From contig NZ_CP068595.1 in NCBI RefSeq assembly GCF_016772475.1, positions 1,612,001 to 1,676,000 on the forward strand: a DNA stretch of 64,000 nucleotides, written 5' to 3'. Below, in pieces: positions 49,917 through 58,790 of this stretch (position 1 is the stretch's first letter; the number at the start of each line of letters is the position of its first letter). Made by a program: the position numbers and the translations under genes. Origin of the DNA: Paenibacillus sonchi. Its GTDB lineage: Bacteria; Bacillota; Bacilli; Paenibacillales; Paenibacillaceae. The notes under the pieces were generated by a model. It did not search any database and was not told the origin of the DNA. It worked only from the letters and a program-made list of their open reading frames with translations.

Positions 49917-50831
49917 TTGAACAGCTCGTTGGTTACATTAATACTTATATTTACAGCTTTATCCGCGGTCCATTTGATCTACATGCTGGTGAGCAGACTG
50001 CAGAAAGACAAGGACTACACGGGGATCGGCTTCCGCATCAAAACCTGGTGGGGCATGGTCTTTATCTTCTGCCTGGCCACGTTGTTCAACCCGGTCGTGT
50101 CCCTGCTGTCCCTGATGGTGCTTGCCTTCTTCGCACTGAAAGAATATTTCTCCATGATCCGTACGCGAAAAGCGGACCGGAGGCTGTTTCTGTGGGCCTA
50201 CCTGTCCATTCCGCTGCAGTTCTACTGGATCTATATCGAATGGTACGGCATGTTCATCGTCTTCATTCCGGTGTACGTCTTCCTGCTCCTGCCGCTGCCC
50301 CGGCTGATCAACAAAGGCACCCTTGGCTTCCTGCGGAGCGTAAGCGCCACCCAGTGGGGGCTGATGCTCATGGTTTTCGGTCTCAGCCATCTGGCTTACT
50401 TCCAGTTTGCCACACCGGAGTACGGCGCAGGGCTCGTGCTGTTTCTGGTAGTGTTGACCCAGTTGAATGATGCCGTACACTACCTGGCCTCGATCTATTT
50501 CGGCAAGCGCAAGGTCGTGCCGACCGCCAACCCGAATCTGACCTGGGAAGGCTTCGCCTGTGCATTTGCGGTCACTGCCGGAGTCTCATATCTGATCTAC
50601 CCTTACCTGACGCCGCTGACCCCGGTATTCGGGTTCTTCTCCGGCGTGCTGATCAGCCTGGCCGGATTCTTCGGCAGCTTAACGGTGTCCGTACTGAAGC
50701 GCGATTTGCTCATCGGGGATGACGACAAGTTCGCGGCCCTGCAGAAAAGCTACCTCAGCCGCGTGGACAGTCTGGCTTACACCTCGCCGGTGTTTTTCCA
50801 TGTGATCCGTTATTTTTTTGATTTTATGTAA
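49917..50831 (+). CDS. Phosphatidate cytidylyltransferase-like membrane protein (CdsA family)
   Basis: 304 residues with about eight membrane segments. The C-terminal part contains LTWEGFACAF and the CTP-transferase signature region SVLKRDLLIGDDD, where the usual lysine before Asp is Gly. CdsA makes CDP-diacylglycerol from phosphatidate and CTP. The altered signature and N-terminal half resemble the YnbB group more than the essential CdsA, so this is probably a paralogue. The start is TTG 49917 with a weak GGTGAT. Its terminator has been split by an IS3 element. Confidence 0.8.
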   Translation: MNSSLVTLILIFTALSAVHLIYMLVSRLQKDKDYTGIGFRIKTWWGMVFIFCLATLFNPVVSLLSLMVLAFFALKEYFSMIRTRKADRRLFLWAYLSIPLQFYWIYIEWYGMFIVFIPVYVFLLLPLPRLINKGTLGFLRSVSATQWGLMLMVFGLSHLAYFQFATPEYGAGLVLFLVVLTQLNDAVHYLASIYFGKRKVVPTANPNLTWEGFACAFAVTAGVSYLIYPYLTPLTPVFGFFSGVLISLAGFFGSLTVSVLKRDLLIGDDDKFAALQKSYLSRVDSLAYTSPVFFHVIRYFFDFM

Positions 50832-50833
50832 GC

Positions 50834-50849
50834 AAAACGGCCCCTCTCC
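50834..50849. terminator. Left arm of a terminator split by the IS3 element
   Basis: AAAACGGCCCCTCTCC here pairs over 15 bp with GGAGAGGGGCCGTTT at 52128-52142. Without the insertion the arms would enclose the 7-base loop ATCCACC and serve both convergent genes. Confidence 0.88.
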
Positions 50850-50892
50850 ATCCATGGTCAAGCCCCTATTTTGTAGACACTGAAAAAAGACC

Positions 50893-51903
50893 CTAGGCTG
50901 TAAGCTGCTTCCGGTACTCCACCGGAGGCAGCTTATTTAGTCTTCGTTGCGGTCGATACTGGTTGTAAAATTGAATATAGGCTTCAATTCGTCTTTGTGC
51001 CTCGTCCAGATTTCGGATATCATAAGGGTAGAGCCCTTCCGTTTTGAGATGCGAGAAGAAGCTCTCCATGGAGGCATTGTCATAACAATTTCCTCGGCGG
51101 GACATGCTGATTCGGGCGCCAACCTTTGGCAGCATGTCATGGTATGCATGAGACGTGTATTGGAATCCCTGGTCGCTGTGAACGATCAGTCCGGTCACGT
51201 CTTTTGTCTTGTTAAAGGCTTTCTCAAAGGTCTGTAGAACCAGTGGATTGTCATTTTTCTGACTCATGTGGTAGGCTACAATTTCATTGTTAAACAAATC
51301 TTTCACCGCAGAAAGATAGAGCCACGATTCTCCCACCCGGTATTGAGTCACATCGGTAACCCATTTTTGGTTAGGAGCATCCGCCTTGAAATCTCGCTTC
51401 AGTAAGTTTTTAGCGACTCGCCCTCCGTCCGAAGATGCGTAATTACAGCGATGTTTTCGCCTTATTCGTGACCGGATTCCAAGTACCTGCATGAGCCGTA
51501 GCACCTTCTTATGATTCATCCAGACTCCATGATCCTGCAGCAAGAATAACTGGATCTGTCGGTATCCGTAAACTCCGTTGTAGTGCTCGTAAACCTTCTT
51601 CACAAGTTCTCTATCTTCTCGGTCCCGATCGAATGCTTTGCGCTTTAGAAAGGCGTAATATCCGCTTCTGGAGACCCCAAACACTTTGCACAAATGACGA
51701 ACCGGATATTCACTTGAGGCTCTCTCAATCGTTACATACCGCTCTGTTTCATCTCCTGCATCCAGATTTCCAAGCACTTTTTTAGCATTTCGTTCTCCTG
51801 TTTGAGCCATTTGACCTGTCTTTCTTGATCGACATATTGTTCTCGCCGTCCTCGCTGGTCCACAAGTCCGAACTCTCCCAGTTCCCGGTATTTCCTCATC
51901 CAT
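50893..51903 (-). CDS. IS3-family transposase OrfB (integrase core)
   Basis: The frame is open from 51903, but the functional part begins at the frameshift near 51777-51783. It has an HTH_21 region (HYNGVYGYRQIQLFL) and the DDE integrase core: Asp in WVTDVTQYR, Asp in IVHSDQGFQYTS and Glu in SMESFFSHLKTE. It is normally made as an OrfAB fusion by a -1 frameshift. No damage is seen, so the element may be mobile. Confidence 0.93.
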   Translation of the reverse strand: MDEEIPGTGRVRTCGPARTARTICRSRKTGQMAQTGERNAKKVLGNLDAGDETERYVTIERASSEYPVRHLCKVFGVSRSGYYAFLKRKAFDRDREDRELVKKVYEHYNGVYGYRQIQLFLLQDHGVWMNHKKVLRLMQVLGIRSRIRRKHRCNYASSDGGRVAKNLLKRDFKADAPNQKWVTDVTQYRVGESWLYLSAVKDLFNNEIVAYHMSQKNDNPLVLQTFEKAFNKTKDVTGLIVHSDQGFQYTSHAYHDMLPKVGARISMSRRGNCYDNASMESFFSHLKTEGLYPYDIRNLDEAQRRIEAYIQFYNQYRPQRRLNKLPPVEYRKQLTA

Positions 51904-52046
51904 GTTTTCAACCGATGTCTGTCTGTAATTTCGAACTTCTCCATAATTTTACGATAGGTCCAACCTTCGACCATATGAAGACGTATTGCCTCCAGCTTTG
52001 TTTCATAAGAATACGTTTTAGACTTCTTTCCTTTAATCGCTGGCAT
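51732..52046 (-). CDS. IS3-family transposase OrfA (HTH)
   Basis: 104 residues: helix-turn-helix (SYETKLEAIRLHMVEGWTYRKIMEKFEI) and a leucine-rich helix (VKWLKQENEMLKKCLE). The slippery heptamer A-AAA-AAG (plus-strand 51777-51783) lies in the overlap with orfB and allows -1 frameshifting into the OrfAB transposase. Confidence 0.93.
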   Translation of the reverse strand: MPAIKGKKSKTYSYETKLEAIRLHMVEGWTYRKIMEKFEITDRHRLKTWMRKYRELGEFGLVDQRGRREQYVDQERQVKWLKQENEMLKKCLEIWMQEMKQSGM

Positions 52047-52127
52047 AAAAAATGCACCCCCTAGAATTCATCGGATAAACCAGGGGTTTATTCCAATGTC
52101 TATTCTAAGGGGTGCACTTCATCCACC

Positions 52128-52142
52128 GGAGAGGGGCCGTTT
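52128..52142. terminator. Right arm of the split terminator
   Basis: GGAGAGGGGCCGTTT, complement of 50835-50849. It lies 5 bp after the stop of the DUF4353 gene on the minus strand, which has therefore lost its terminator. Confidence 0.88.
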
Positions 52143-52147
52143 GTTAT

Positions 52148-54340
52148 TTAATTTGCAGTTTCACCTGCAGCATCTGGCGGTGTACCGCCTGCTCCGCCTT
52201 CGGGCGGAGTGTCTCCAGCGCCGCGTTCAGGTCTGGTGCCGCTGCCTCCGCCGCCGAAGCTGCCACCACCAGGGCCACGGCCAGTGTTAGCCGTAGTGAC
52301 GCCTGATTCGTTCAGCCAGGTAACGCTGCCGGAGATGTCGAACGTTACGACCTGCGTGCCGCCGGTATAGTCGCCGTCTGTATACAGCCCGTCTACTGCG
52401 GTGCCTGTAGAGGTCCCGCCTGTGGAGAGGGTGTAGGAACCGCCCTTCTTCAAATCCGGAGAGCTGACAACGACGGACGAGAAGTTCTTCGAAGGTGCGA
52501 AGGTCAGGATGTTGTTGCCGTCACCATCTTCCAGATGAACCAGCGTTCCAGCCTGCTGGGCCTCAGTGAAGCTCATGCTGACTGAGTATTGGCTGGAATC
52601 CTCGCCCGGAGCCTGGGCCATCCCCGAGCTGCCCGCAGCAACCAGTAAGCCGCCTGTCATGTCGAAGGTGCCGTCATAATCCAGCGGACCGTTGCCGTCA
52701 TTGGTAGGGCCGTTGACAATCACGGTTCCGCCAGTCATGGAGAACGATTGGTTGGAATCCAGCCCGTCACCTGTGGAGTCAACTGCTACCAATCCGCCGC
52801 TGATCGTGAGTTGGCTGCTGCCGGAGCCTGTGAATTGATCCTGCTGTGCAGTTCCCTGTCCAGCGTTGCCGTCATTGTCGCCGGACACGTTCACGCCGTC
52901 ATCGGATGCGGCTACGTGAATTTCTCCGCCGGAGATAGTGATATTGCCGCCTTCAATGCCTTCATAGCTCTTCGTGATATCGATGGTGCCGCCGGACAAG
53001 GAAGTCAGGCTGTCCGCATGGATGCCGTCGTCTCCCGCAGTAATCTTGAATTCACCGTCCGTCACAGAGACATTGCTGTTGCTGTGCAGCGCATCATCTG
53101 CGGTGTTAATCGTGAAGCTGCCGCCATTCACGGTAAGGTCTCCTCCGGCCTTCAGCCCTTTGGCGCTTGTGGATTCCGTTTCAGCCGTTGTTGCAGTTGC
53201 CTCCGCTGTAGATACCGCTGCCGTAGTCACGGCTGTTGTAGTCACGGCTGCTGTATCCGCCGCAGCTGCTGCCGTGTTTACCGCCGGAGCCGCCTCGGTT
53301 GTGGCTGCCGAGGTGCCGTCCACTGCCCCCTGGTTACCGAAGCCGCCCCGGCCGCCGCCCATACCCTTACCGCCAGGCCCTTGATCCCCCGTCTTCACCT
53401 CTGCGTTTTCATAGCCGCCGTTCGTCACAAGGCTGAAGGTTCCGCCATCGATGACTTCCGCCGTTTCAGCTTGAATGCCATCATTGCCTGCCGTGATGTC
53501 GAATGTTCCGGCTGCAATAGCCACGAAGCCTTTGGCCGTATCCTCATCATTGGTGGATTTGATGCCGTCTCCTTCCGCTTTGATGGTAAGATTGCCGTCC
53601 TGTACGGCCACCAGATCCTTGCCTACAATGCCGTCATCTGCTGCCGTAATATCAATTGTGCCGCCGGCAATTTTCAGATCATCCTTGCTGGAGATGCCGT
53701 CCTTGTAGCTCCCGGTAACCGTCAGCTTGCCGGTTCCGTTAACGGTCAGATCGGCTTTGCTGAAGATGGCCGCACTCGGCTCGTCCGTGGCGGCATCGGC
53801 GAACACATAGTTTGCTCCATCGGCAACGCTGTTCTCTGTACCTTCCTGCAGGGTGATTACAACCTTGCCCGCTTCCTTGATGTAGATTGGAGCGCTGTCG
53901 CTATCCTTGAGGCTCACGCCGTTCAGCACCAGCCGAACGGTTCCTTTGGCCTGCTCATCCACAATAATCTGCCCGTCGCTCAGTGAACCGGAGAGGATAT
54001 AGGTTCCCGCTTCCGTAATCGTGACCGATCCATTCTTGGCTGTAGCGCCAGCGCCTTTAATCTCTGCGGTTGTTCCTGCAAGGGTAATATCGGTTGCTGC
54101 ATCTGCCGTCCAGGCTGTGGTGATATCATCTGCGTCGTACTCCACCAGATCCGTTGTCTTAACGTTTGCCAGTTCTACTGCGGCGGCAGTTCCGCCCGTT
54201 GCACTGGCGGTAACGGCTGTACCTGCTGCCGGGCTGTCCGCTGCATTGGTATTCGCCCCTGTATTCGTGCTGCACGCTGTCATGAGCGCTGCACTCAGCA
54301 GCACCATCCCTATCTTGCTCCCTGTAAGGAAATTTTTCAT
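52148..54340 (-). CDS. Carbohydrate-binding domain-containing lipoprotein (DUF4353)
   Basis: 730 residues. A lipoprotein signal ends at LMTAC. The body is a right-handed beta-helix-like repeat of short units of the form GGTIDITAADDGI or GGSFTINTADDAL, many ending in D-D-G-I/L. Ala/Thr-rich and Gly-rich low-complexity stretches occur near residue 320-400 and at the C-terminus (GGGSFGGGGSG). DUF4353 proteins are commonly encoded with VTC and DUF4956 genes, as here, and may be cell-surface glycan-related. ATG 54340 is used; the ribosome binding site AAGGGAA is rather far. Its 3' end abuts the IS3 element. Confidence 0.87.
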   Translation of the reverse strand: MKNFLTGSKIGMVLLSAALMTACSTNTGANTNAADSPAAGTAVTASATGGTAAAVELANVKTTDLVEYDADDITTAWTADAATDITLAGTTAEIKGAGATAKNGSVTITEAGTYILSGSLSDGQIIVDEQAKGTVRLVLNGVSLKDSDSAPIYIKEAGKVVITLQEGTENSVADGANYVFADAATDEPSAAIFSKADLTVNGTGKLTVTGSYKDGISSKDDLKIAGGTIDITAADDGIVGKDLVAVQDGNLTIKAEGDGIKSTNDEDTAKGFVAIAAGTFDITAGNDGIQAETAEVIDGGTFSLVTNGGYENAEVKTGDQGPGGKGMGGGRGGFGNQGAVDGTSAATTEAAPAVNTAAAAADTAAVTTTAVTTAAVSTAEATATTAETESTSAKGLKAGGDLTVNGGSFTINTADDALHSNSNVSVTDGEFKITAGDDGIHADSLTSLSGGTIDITKSYEGIEGGNITISGGEIHVAASDDGVNVSGDNDGNAGQGTAQQDQFTGSGSSQLTISGGLVAVDSTGDGLDSNQSFSMTGGTVIVNGPTNDGNGPLDYDGTFDMTGGLLVAAGSSGMAQAPGEDSSQYSVSMSFTEAQQAGTLVHLEDGDGNNILTFAPSKNFSSVVVSSPDLKKGGSYTLSTGGTSTGTAVDGLYTDGDYTGGTQVVTFDISGSVTWLNESGVTTANTGRGPGGGSFGGGGSGTRPERGAGDTPPEGGAGGTPPDAAGETAN

Positions 54341-54360
54341 ATGCCATCGTTCCCTTCGAT

Positions 54361-55044
54361 TTAGTAGTCTGTGGTGGCTGGACACATCGTCAGTGACAGA
54401 TCTAAATTGCCGTTCCGGGTGCGGACCGCATCCAGGAGCTCCTTCTGGCTCGTATGCTCATCAATCGTAACTTCGTAGACCAGCTCGTATAAGCTGCCCA
54501 GCTCGGTGGTTCTAATCTTTTTCAGCTCATAGCGGACATTGAATGTATCGAACACTTCGGCAAAAGCCTCCTCATACCCCAGGTTCTCGGGGATAGTTAC
54601 CTTCAGCGTCTTCTGCTGCGACTTTCTGGCCCCGAAGCCGGTGCGGTTCAGGATGAACATCAGCACGCAGAGAATGAGGGTGAACAGTGCGGCGTAGCCG
54701 AATGAACCGACTCCGCAGGCCAGTCCCGAAGCCATGGTGAACAGCACAAATGTAATATCCTTCGGGTCGCCGGGCGCGCTGCGGAAGCGGATAATCGAGA
54801 AGGCCCCGGCAAGGCTGAAGGCACGGGCTACATTGCTGCCAATGAGCAGAATGATGATCGCCACAATCACCGGCAGCAGGACCATCGTCAGTGTGAAGCT
54901 TTGCGAATATCCCCCCGGGTTGGTTTTCATGTAGGTGAAACTGATCAATCCGCCGAGTACAATCGATATGAAAATCGTCAAAATGGCGTCCGTAAAGGTT
55001 AATTCAGCACTCGTCAGAGCGGCGGAAAATATAGAGTCAAGCAT
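54361..55044 (-). CDS. DUF4956 membrane protein
   Basis: 227 residues with four membrane segments in the first 130 residues and a soluble C-terminal ferredoxin-like part (KTLKVTIPENLGYEEAF...YELVYEVTIDEH). RFRSAPGDPKDI between segments is characteristic of DUF4956. ATG 55044 overlaps the end of the VTC gene by 8 bp, showing translational coupling; GTG 55053 is too close to the AGGGAG site. The function is unknown; its operon suggests polyphosphate or an anionic surface polymer. Confidence 0.88.
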   Translation of the reverse strand: MLDSIFSAALTSAELTFTDAILTIFISIVLGGLISFTYMKTNPGGYSQSFTLTMVLLPVIVAIIILLIGSNVARAFSLAGAFSIIRFRSAPGDPKDITFVLFTMASGLACGVGSFGYAALFTLILCVLMFILNRTGFGARKSQQKTLKVTIPENLGYEEAFAEVFDTFNVRYELKKIRTTELGSLYELVYEVTIDEHTSQKELLDAVRTRNGNLDLSLTMCPATTDY

Positions 55045-55780
55045 ACAGGGCACTCTCCCTTTCGATTTTGCTGGCCTTCAGCATCTTTTTATATTCATTG
55101 CCGTATTTGGAGAAGCTGGTGCGGTACATCCTGTGCTCGGAGAGCATTTTCGCCAGCCAGACGGGAATCGTCTTCTCGGCCTTCACTTCCATCAGCCATT
55201 GGCCCTGGGGCATCAGGTACTCTCCATGCGTGCCATGCTCCAGCTTCAGATCGTAGCGGCGGCTGCGGATGTTCGTGTCGAAGGTGATGCGCAGATCCCG
55301 GTTGTTTTTGCAGAAAAGCGCTTTGCGTTCATAGGAGAGGTACACCTTGGGCATCAGATCATACCGGGATAAAAAGTACTTGATCTCTTCAATCACCTGC
55401 TTGTTCATGTACTCCCGGTACTCCGGCTCCACGCCGGTAGCGACAAAATCGTAGGCCTCCTGCAGCTTGAGCGAAGTTCTTCTTTTGTTAACCAGGCCGA
55501 ACACCTTTTTCTTAATTTCCAGATACACCTTGGTGTCCTGGTCCGGAACACCGTAAGCCCGCAGCCGGAGCTTTTCCTTGTATTTCGGCTTCGCCAGACT
55601 GCTGCGGATCAGCGAGTCATGGGCGGTATCATAATAGAGATTCGTAATGGAGTAGAATTCATGCTGCTTGTTGTAATCATCCGGCTCCATATATTCCAGC
55701 AGGTCATTGTAGAGTTTCTGGTAAGCGGTATGGTCCAGCAGATATTTGTTCTCGTACCGGTTGAATACCTCAATCGCCAT
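55037..55780 (-). CDS. VTC-domain polyphosphate polymerase-like protein
   Basis: 247 residues. The VTC tunnel-fold elements are present: FNRYENKYLL, ITNLYYDTAHDSLIR, KEKLRLRAYG (basic substrate strand), KVYLEIKKK, YLSYERKALF and LMEVKAEKTIP (metal Glu). Yeast Vtc4 makes polyphosphate from ATP. Bacterial homologues are known in this same three-gene context. A GAAAGGATC site precedes the ATG. It is the first gene of the operon and divergent from a two-component system. Confidence 0.9.
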   Translation of the reverse strand: MAIEVFNRYENKYLLDHTAYQKLYNDLLEYMEPDDYNKQHEFYSITNLYYDTAHDSLIRSSLAKPKYKEKLRLRAYGVPDQDTKVYLEIKKKVFGLVNKRRTSLKLQEAYDFVATGVEPEYREYMNKQVIEEIKYFLSRYDLMPKVYLSYERKALFCKNNRDLRITFDTNIRSRRYDLKLEHGTHGEYLMPQGQWLMEVKAEKTIPVWLAKMLSEHRMYRTSFSKYGNEYKKMLKASKIERESALYA

Positions 55781-55826
55781 AAGGGTCAGATCCTTTCATA
55801 ATGGAGTGTTTCAGATGTGCTTATAA

Positions 55827-55859
55827 GTGCTGTATGTGTGCTGTATGTGTGCTGTATGT
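55827..55859. repeat. Three perfect 11-bp tandem repeats
   Basis: GTGCTGTATGT occurs three times in a row and continues as GTGTG. It lies in the divergent spacer between the VTC operon and the two-component system, 47 bp upstream of the VTC start. The rest of this 320-bp spacer shows no further structure beyond possible promoters. Confidence 0.85.
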
Positions 55860-56104
55860 GTGTGTTCCATGTATGCCCCCGCTTGCTTATGAATGTATCT
55901 TAGTCCCGGAACCTTTAATGAATCTTAAATGGTTTTACACTCCTGTGATCTTTTTACGCCCGCTTAACAAAAGGCTGGTGCTCATCAGAATTCCTTCATA
56001 TATTGCGTTCCTGGGCTTGGAATCGGGTTAAGGTTGGTTAAAGGTAATCTTGCTATAATGACTTAAGTAATCAGCAAACTTCTATGCAGAGGATGGGCAT
56101 ACCC

Positions 56105-56782
56105 ATGAGAATATTAATAGTGGAAGACGAAGTGCATCTGGCGGAAGCCTTGACTCAAATATTGAAGAAGCAGAATTATTCGGTGGATGCGGTCCATGAC
56201 GGCAGATCGGGGCTGGACTATGCACAGAGCGGGATCTATGATCTGCTGCTGCTGGATATCATGATGCCGGAGATGGATGGCTTTACTGTGCTGAAGAAGC
56301 TCCGCAGCGGGGGTATATCCACTCCCGTGATCATGCTGACCGCCAAGGGAGAGATAACGGATATGGTGGCGGGGCTGGATTACGGGGCCGATGATTATAT
56401 CGCCAAACCCTTCTCGTCAGAGGAACTCATGGCCAGAATACGGGCGGCGCTGCGGCGCAAAGGCGAGGTCATCCCGGATGACACGCTGAAGCTGGGGGAT
56501 ATGGAGCTGAATACGGCGAACCTGCGGCTCTCCGTGAAGGGCAAAGAAATCAAGCTGAACCTGAAGGAAAATGAGCTGCTGGAGCTGCTGATCCTAAGGA
56601 AGCAGGCGGTAACCTCGAAGGAGCAGATTATCGAGAAGCTGTGGGGCTTCGACTCGGAGGCGGAGCATAACAATGTGGAGGTATACATCTCTTTTTTGCG
56701 GAAAAAGCTGGTGTTCCTGAATTCAGAGGTGCGCATTAACACAATTCGGAATGTCGGCTATGTATTAGAGGTGAACCGCTGA
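56105..56782 (+). CDS. OmpR-family response regulator
   Basis: 225 residues. The receiver domain (about 1-115) has the acidic pair VEDE, phospho-acceptor Asp in LLLLDIMMPEMDG, Thr in MLTAK and Lys in AKPF. The winged-helix DNA-binding domain ends TIRNVGYVLE. ATG 56105 is used since MRILIVEDE is the typical start; GAGGATGG lies upstream. Its TGA overlaps the ATG of the kinase gene. Placement divergent from the VTC/DUF4956/DUF4353 operon suggests control of that operon. Confidence 0.93.
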   Translation: MRILIVEDEVHLAEALTQILKKQNYSVDAVHDGRSGLDYAQSGIYDLLLLDIMMPEMDGFTVLKKLRSGGISTPVIMLTAKGEITDMVAGLDYGADDYIAKPFSSEELMARIRAALRRKGEVIPDDTLKLGDMELNTANLRLSVKGKEIKLNLKENELLELLILRKQAVTSKEQIIEKLWGFDSEAEHNNVEVYISFLRKKLVFLNSEVRINTIRNVGYVLEVNR

Positions 56783-58047
56783 TGTTCAAAAAACTCAGGA
56801 ACCGGTTTCTGATCGTCAATCTGACCACCATCTCCGTGATTATGCTGATCGCCTTTGCCTCGATCTATGTGATCATGTACCTGAATGTGCAGAACGACAT
56901 TAATATGAATCTCCACCGGATTGCGGACTACCAGCAGAAGGGCCCTGGCGAGGCAGGACATCCGGGCTCCGCTGACGGGATACCTCCCAAAGAGAACAGG
57001 CCTATGGAGGGCGGCAACCCGCCGCCGGAGCGTTCCATTTCCTTCACGGTGACAACGGACGCGAGCGGCAATCTGAAAGACAAGGACTCCAAATTTATGA
57101 TGGACGATGAGTTCTATACGGCTGCACTGAAGGAGGCCCTCAGCATCGGCAAGGATATCGGCCGGTTCACCCTGGATGACAGCCGATGGATTTTCACGGT
57201 TAAGCATATGGGGGAAGAGAAGATTATCGTCTTCCTGGACATCACGGCCCAGCAAAACATCCTCACCAACCTGATCTACACCTTCACCGCCGTCGGCCTG
57301 CTGATGCTGATTATCCTCTACTTCACCAGCCGGTTCTTTGCTAACCGCTCGATTGCACCGGTCCGGGAGGCTTTTGATAAGCAGAAGCAGTTCATCGCCG
57401 ATGCCTCCCATGAGCTGAAGACGCCGCTGACGATCATCAATACCAACGCGGATGTGCTCCTGTCCAATAGCGGCGACACGATCGGCAGCCAGGCGAAGTG
57501 GCTGCAGTATATTAAGTCGGAGACGGAGCGGATGACCCGGCTGACCAATGACCTGCTGTATCTGACGGAGATGGATGATTCCCGGACGGGCATGATCCAC
57601 AGCAGGTTCAATATAAGCGAAGCGGTAGAGAATATCATTCTGACGATGGAAGCCGTGATCTTTGAAAAGCATATCTCCTTCGACTATGACATCCAGCCGG
57701 AGCTGACCGTGCAGGGCAACAGCGAGCAGATTAAGCAGGTGGTGATGATCCTGCTCGACAATGCCGTGAAATATACGAACCCTAAGGGCGCTGTAGCCAT
57801 CACGCTCAAAAAACAAAATAACGATGTGCTCCTGTCCGTCTCGAACACCGGGGAAGGCATTGCCGCCGAGCATTTGACCCGCATCTTCGACCGCTTCTAC
57901 CGCACGGATACTTCCAGAGCGCGCAAACAGGGCGGATACGGCCTGGGTCTTGCCATTGCCAAATCGATTGTGGAGCAGCACAAGGGCAGGATTTACGCCA
58001 AAAGTGTTGTCGGGGAGTCAACTACGTTCTATGTGCAGCTGCCCTGA
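56782..58047 (+). CDS. Sensor histidine kinase
   Basis: 421 residues. Two membrane segments (about 9-32 and 165-187) frame an extracellular loop of about 130 residues, which starts with a Pro/Gly-rich stretch. A HAMP-less link leads to HisKA (SHELKTPL) and HATPase_c (LLDNAVKYTN, NTGEGIA, GGYGLGLAI). It overlaps the response regulator by one base. The extracellular signal is unknown. An envelope stress acting on the divergent polymer operon is a reasonable guess. Confidence 0.92.
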   Translation: MFKKLRNRFLIVNLTTISVIMLIAFASIYVIMYLNVQNDINMNLHRIADYQQKGPGEAGHPGSADGIPPKENRPMEGGNPPPERSISFTVTTDASGNLKDKDSKFMMDDEFYTAALKEALSIGKDIGRFTLDDSRWIFTVKHMGEEKIIVFLDITAQQNILTNLIYTFTAVGLLMLIILYFTSRFFANRSIAPVREAFDKQKQFIADASHELKTPLTIINTNADVLLSNSGDTIGSQAKWLQYIKSETERMTRLTNDLLYLTEMDDSRTGMIHSRFNISEAVENIILTMEAVIFEKHISFDYDIQPELTVQGNSEQIKQVVMILLDNAVKYTNPKGAVAITLKKQNNDVLLSVSNTGEGIAAEHLTRIFDRFYRTDTSRARKQGGYGLGLAIAKSIVEQHKGRIYAKSVVGESTTFYVQLP

Positions 58048-58118
58048 AAGGCTAACACAAGGAGTGTGGACAAATGATATAATACCAGCATCACATGTCC
58101 AGAGCTGGAGGAATCACA

Positions 58119-58790
58119 TTGTTTCGAATCATGATCGTAGAAGACGATGAGAAAATTAGAAGAATTGTAGCCGACACGCTGTCTAAGTGGAAATACGAGG
58201 TCACGCAGGTGTCTTCTTTTGACAAGGTTATGGAGGAGTTCACCGCCAGTCAGCCTCATTTGGTGCTGCTCGATGTAAATCTGCCGGTGTACGACGGGTT
58301 CTACTGGTGCCAGCAAATCCGTGCTGTCTCCAAAGTGCCGATTATTTTCCTGTCTTCACGCAATCAGAATATGGATGTCATCATGGCGATTAATATGGGG
58401 GCGGATGACTTCGTGCAGAAGCCCTTCGATCTTGGCGTGCTGGTGGCGAAGGTGAGCGCGCTGCTGCGGCGCAACTACACCTACCAGGATGAAAGTCTGC
58501 AGATGGCCCACCGCCAGCTTACATTCCATCTGTCCAATTCCTCCGTCGAGTATGGGGGACAGACCGCAGAGCTGTCGCGGAATGAATTTATTATCCTGCA
58601 AACCATGATGAGAAATATCGGGAAGATTGTATCCCGGGACAGCTTGATGCAGGTGCTGTGGAGCGATGAGCAGTTCATAGACGACAATACGTTAACGGTT
58701 AACGTCAACCGCCTGCGCCGTAAAATCGCCCTGCTGGGGCTGGAGGACTTCATCGTCACCCGCAAGGGAATGGGGTATATCATCGAATGA
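58119..58790 (+). CDS. OmpR-family response regulator, BceR-like
   Basis: 223 residues. The receiver has VEDDEK, Asp in LLDVNLPVYDGFYWC, SSR and QKPF. The C-terminal winged helix contains SRDSLMQVLWSDEQFIDDNTLTVNVNRLRRK, the sequence typical of BceR/GraR regulators of antimicrobial-peptide systems. TTG 58119 is the start, with GGAGG seven bases upstream. It overlaps the kinase gene by 4 bp (ATGA). Confidence 0.9.
   Translation: MFRIMIVEDDEKIRRIVADTLSKWKYEVTQVSSFDKVMEEFTASQPHLVLLDVNLPVYDGFYWCQQIRAVSKVPIIFLSSRNQNMDVIMAINMGADDFVQKPFDLGVLVAKVSALLRRNYTYQDESLQMAHRQLTFHLSNSSVEYGGQTAELSRNEFIILQTMMRNIGKIVSRDSLMQVLWSDEQFIDDNTLTVNVNRLRRKIALLGLEDFIVTRKGMGYIIE

Larger units (their letters stand above)
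50855..52121 (-). mobile_element. IS3-family (IS150-like) insertion sequence
   Basis: Contains orfA and orfB in the usual overlapping order. The ends were placed by TG...CA termini, a weak inverted repeat sharing CCCCT and TAGACA about 10 bp inside, and the apparent target duplication TCCA (50851-50854 and 52122-52125). The exact boundary could be off by a few bases. It is inserted in the loop of a terminator hairpin. Confidence 0.85.

Noticed and set aside
51777..51783. Frameshift between orfA and orfB as further damage
   Set aside because: The A-AAA-AAG slippery heptamer and the orfA/orfB overlap are the normal programmed frameshift of IS3-family elements.
52748..53986. Long plus-strand frame opposite the DUF4353 gene
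   Set aside because: A shadow of the repetitive beta-repeat gene; it has no ribosome binding site and no recognisable protein sequence.
56758..57981. Long minus-strand frame opposite the sensor kinase
   Set aside because: Antisense shadow of a clear histidine kinase gene, rich in His, Gln and Arg with no family features.
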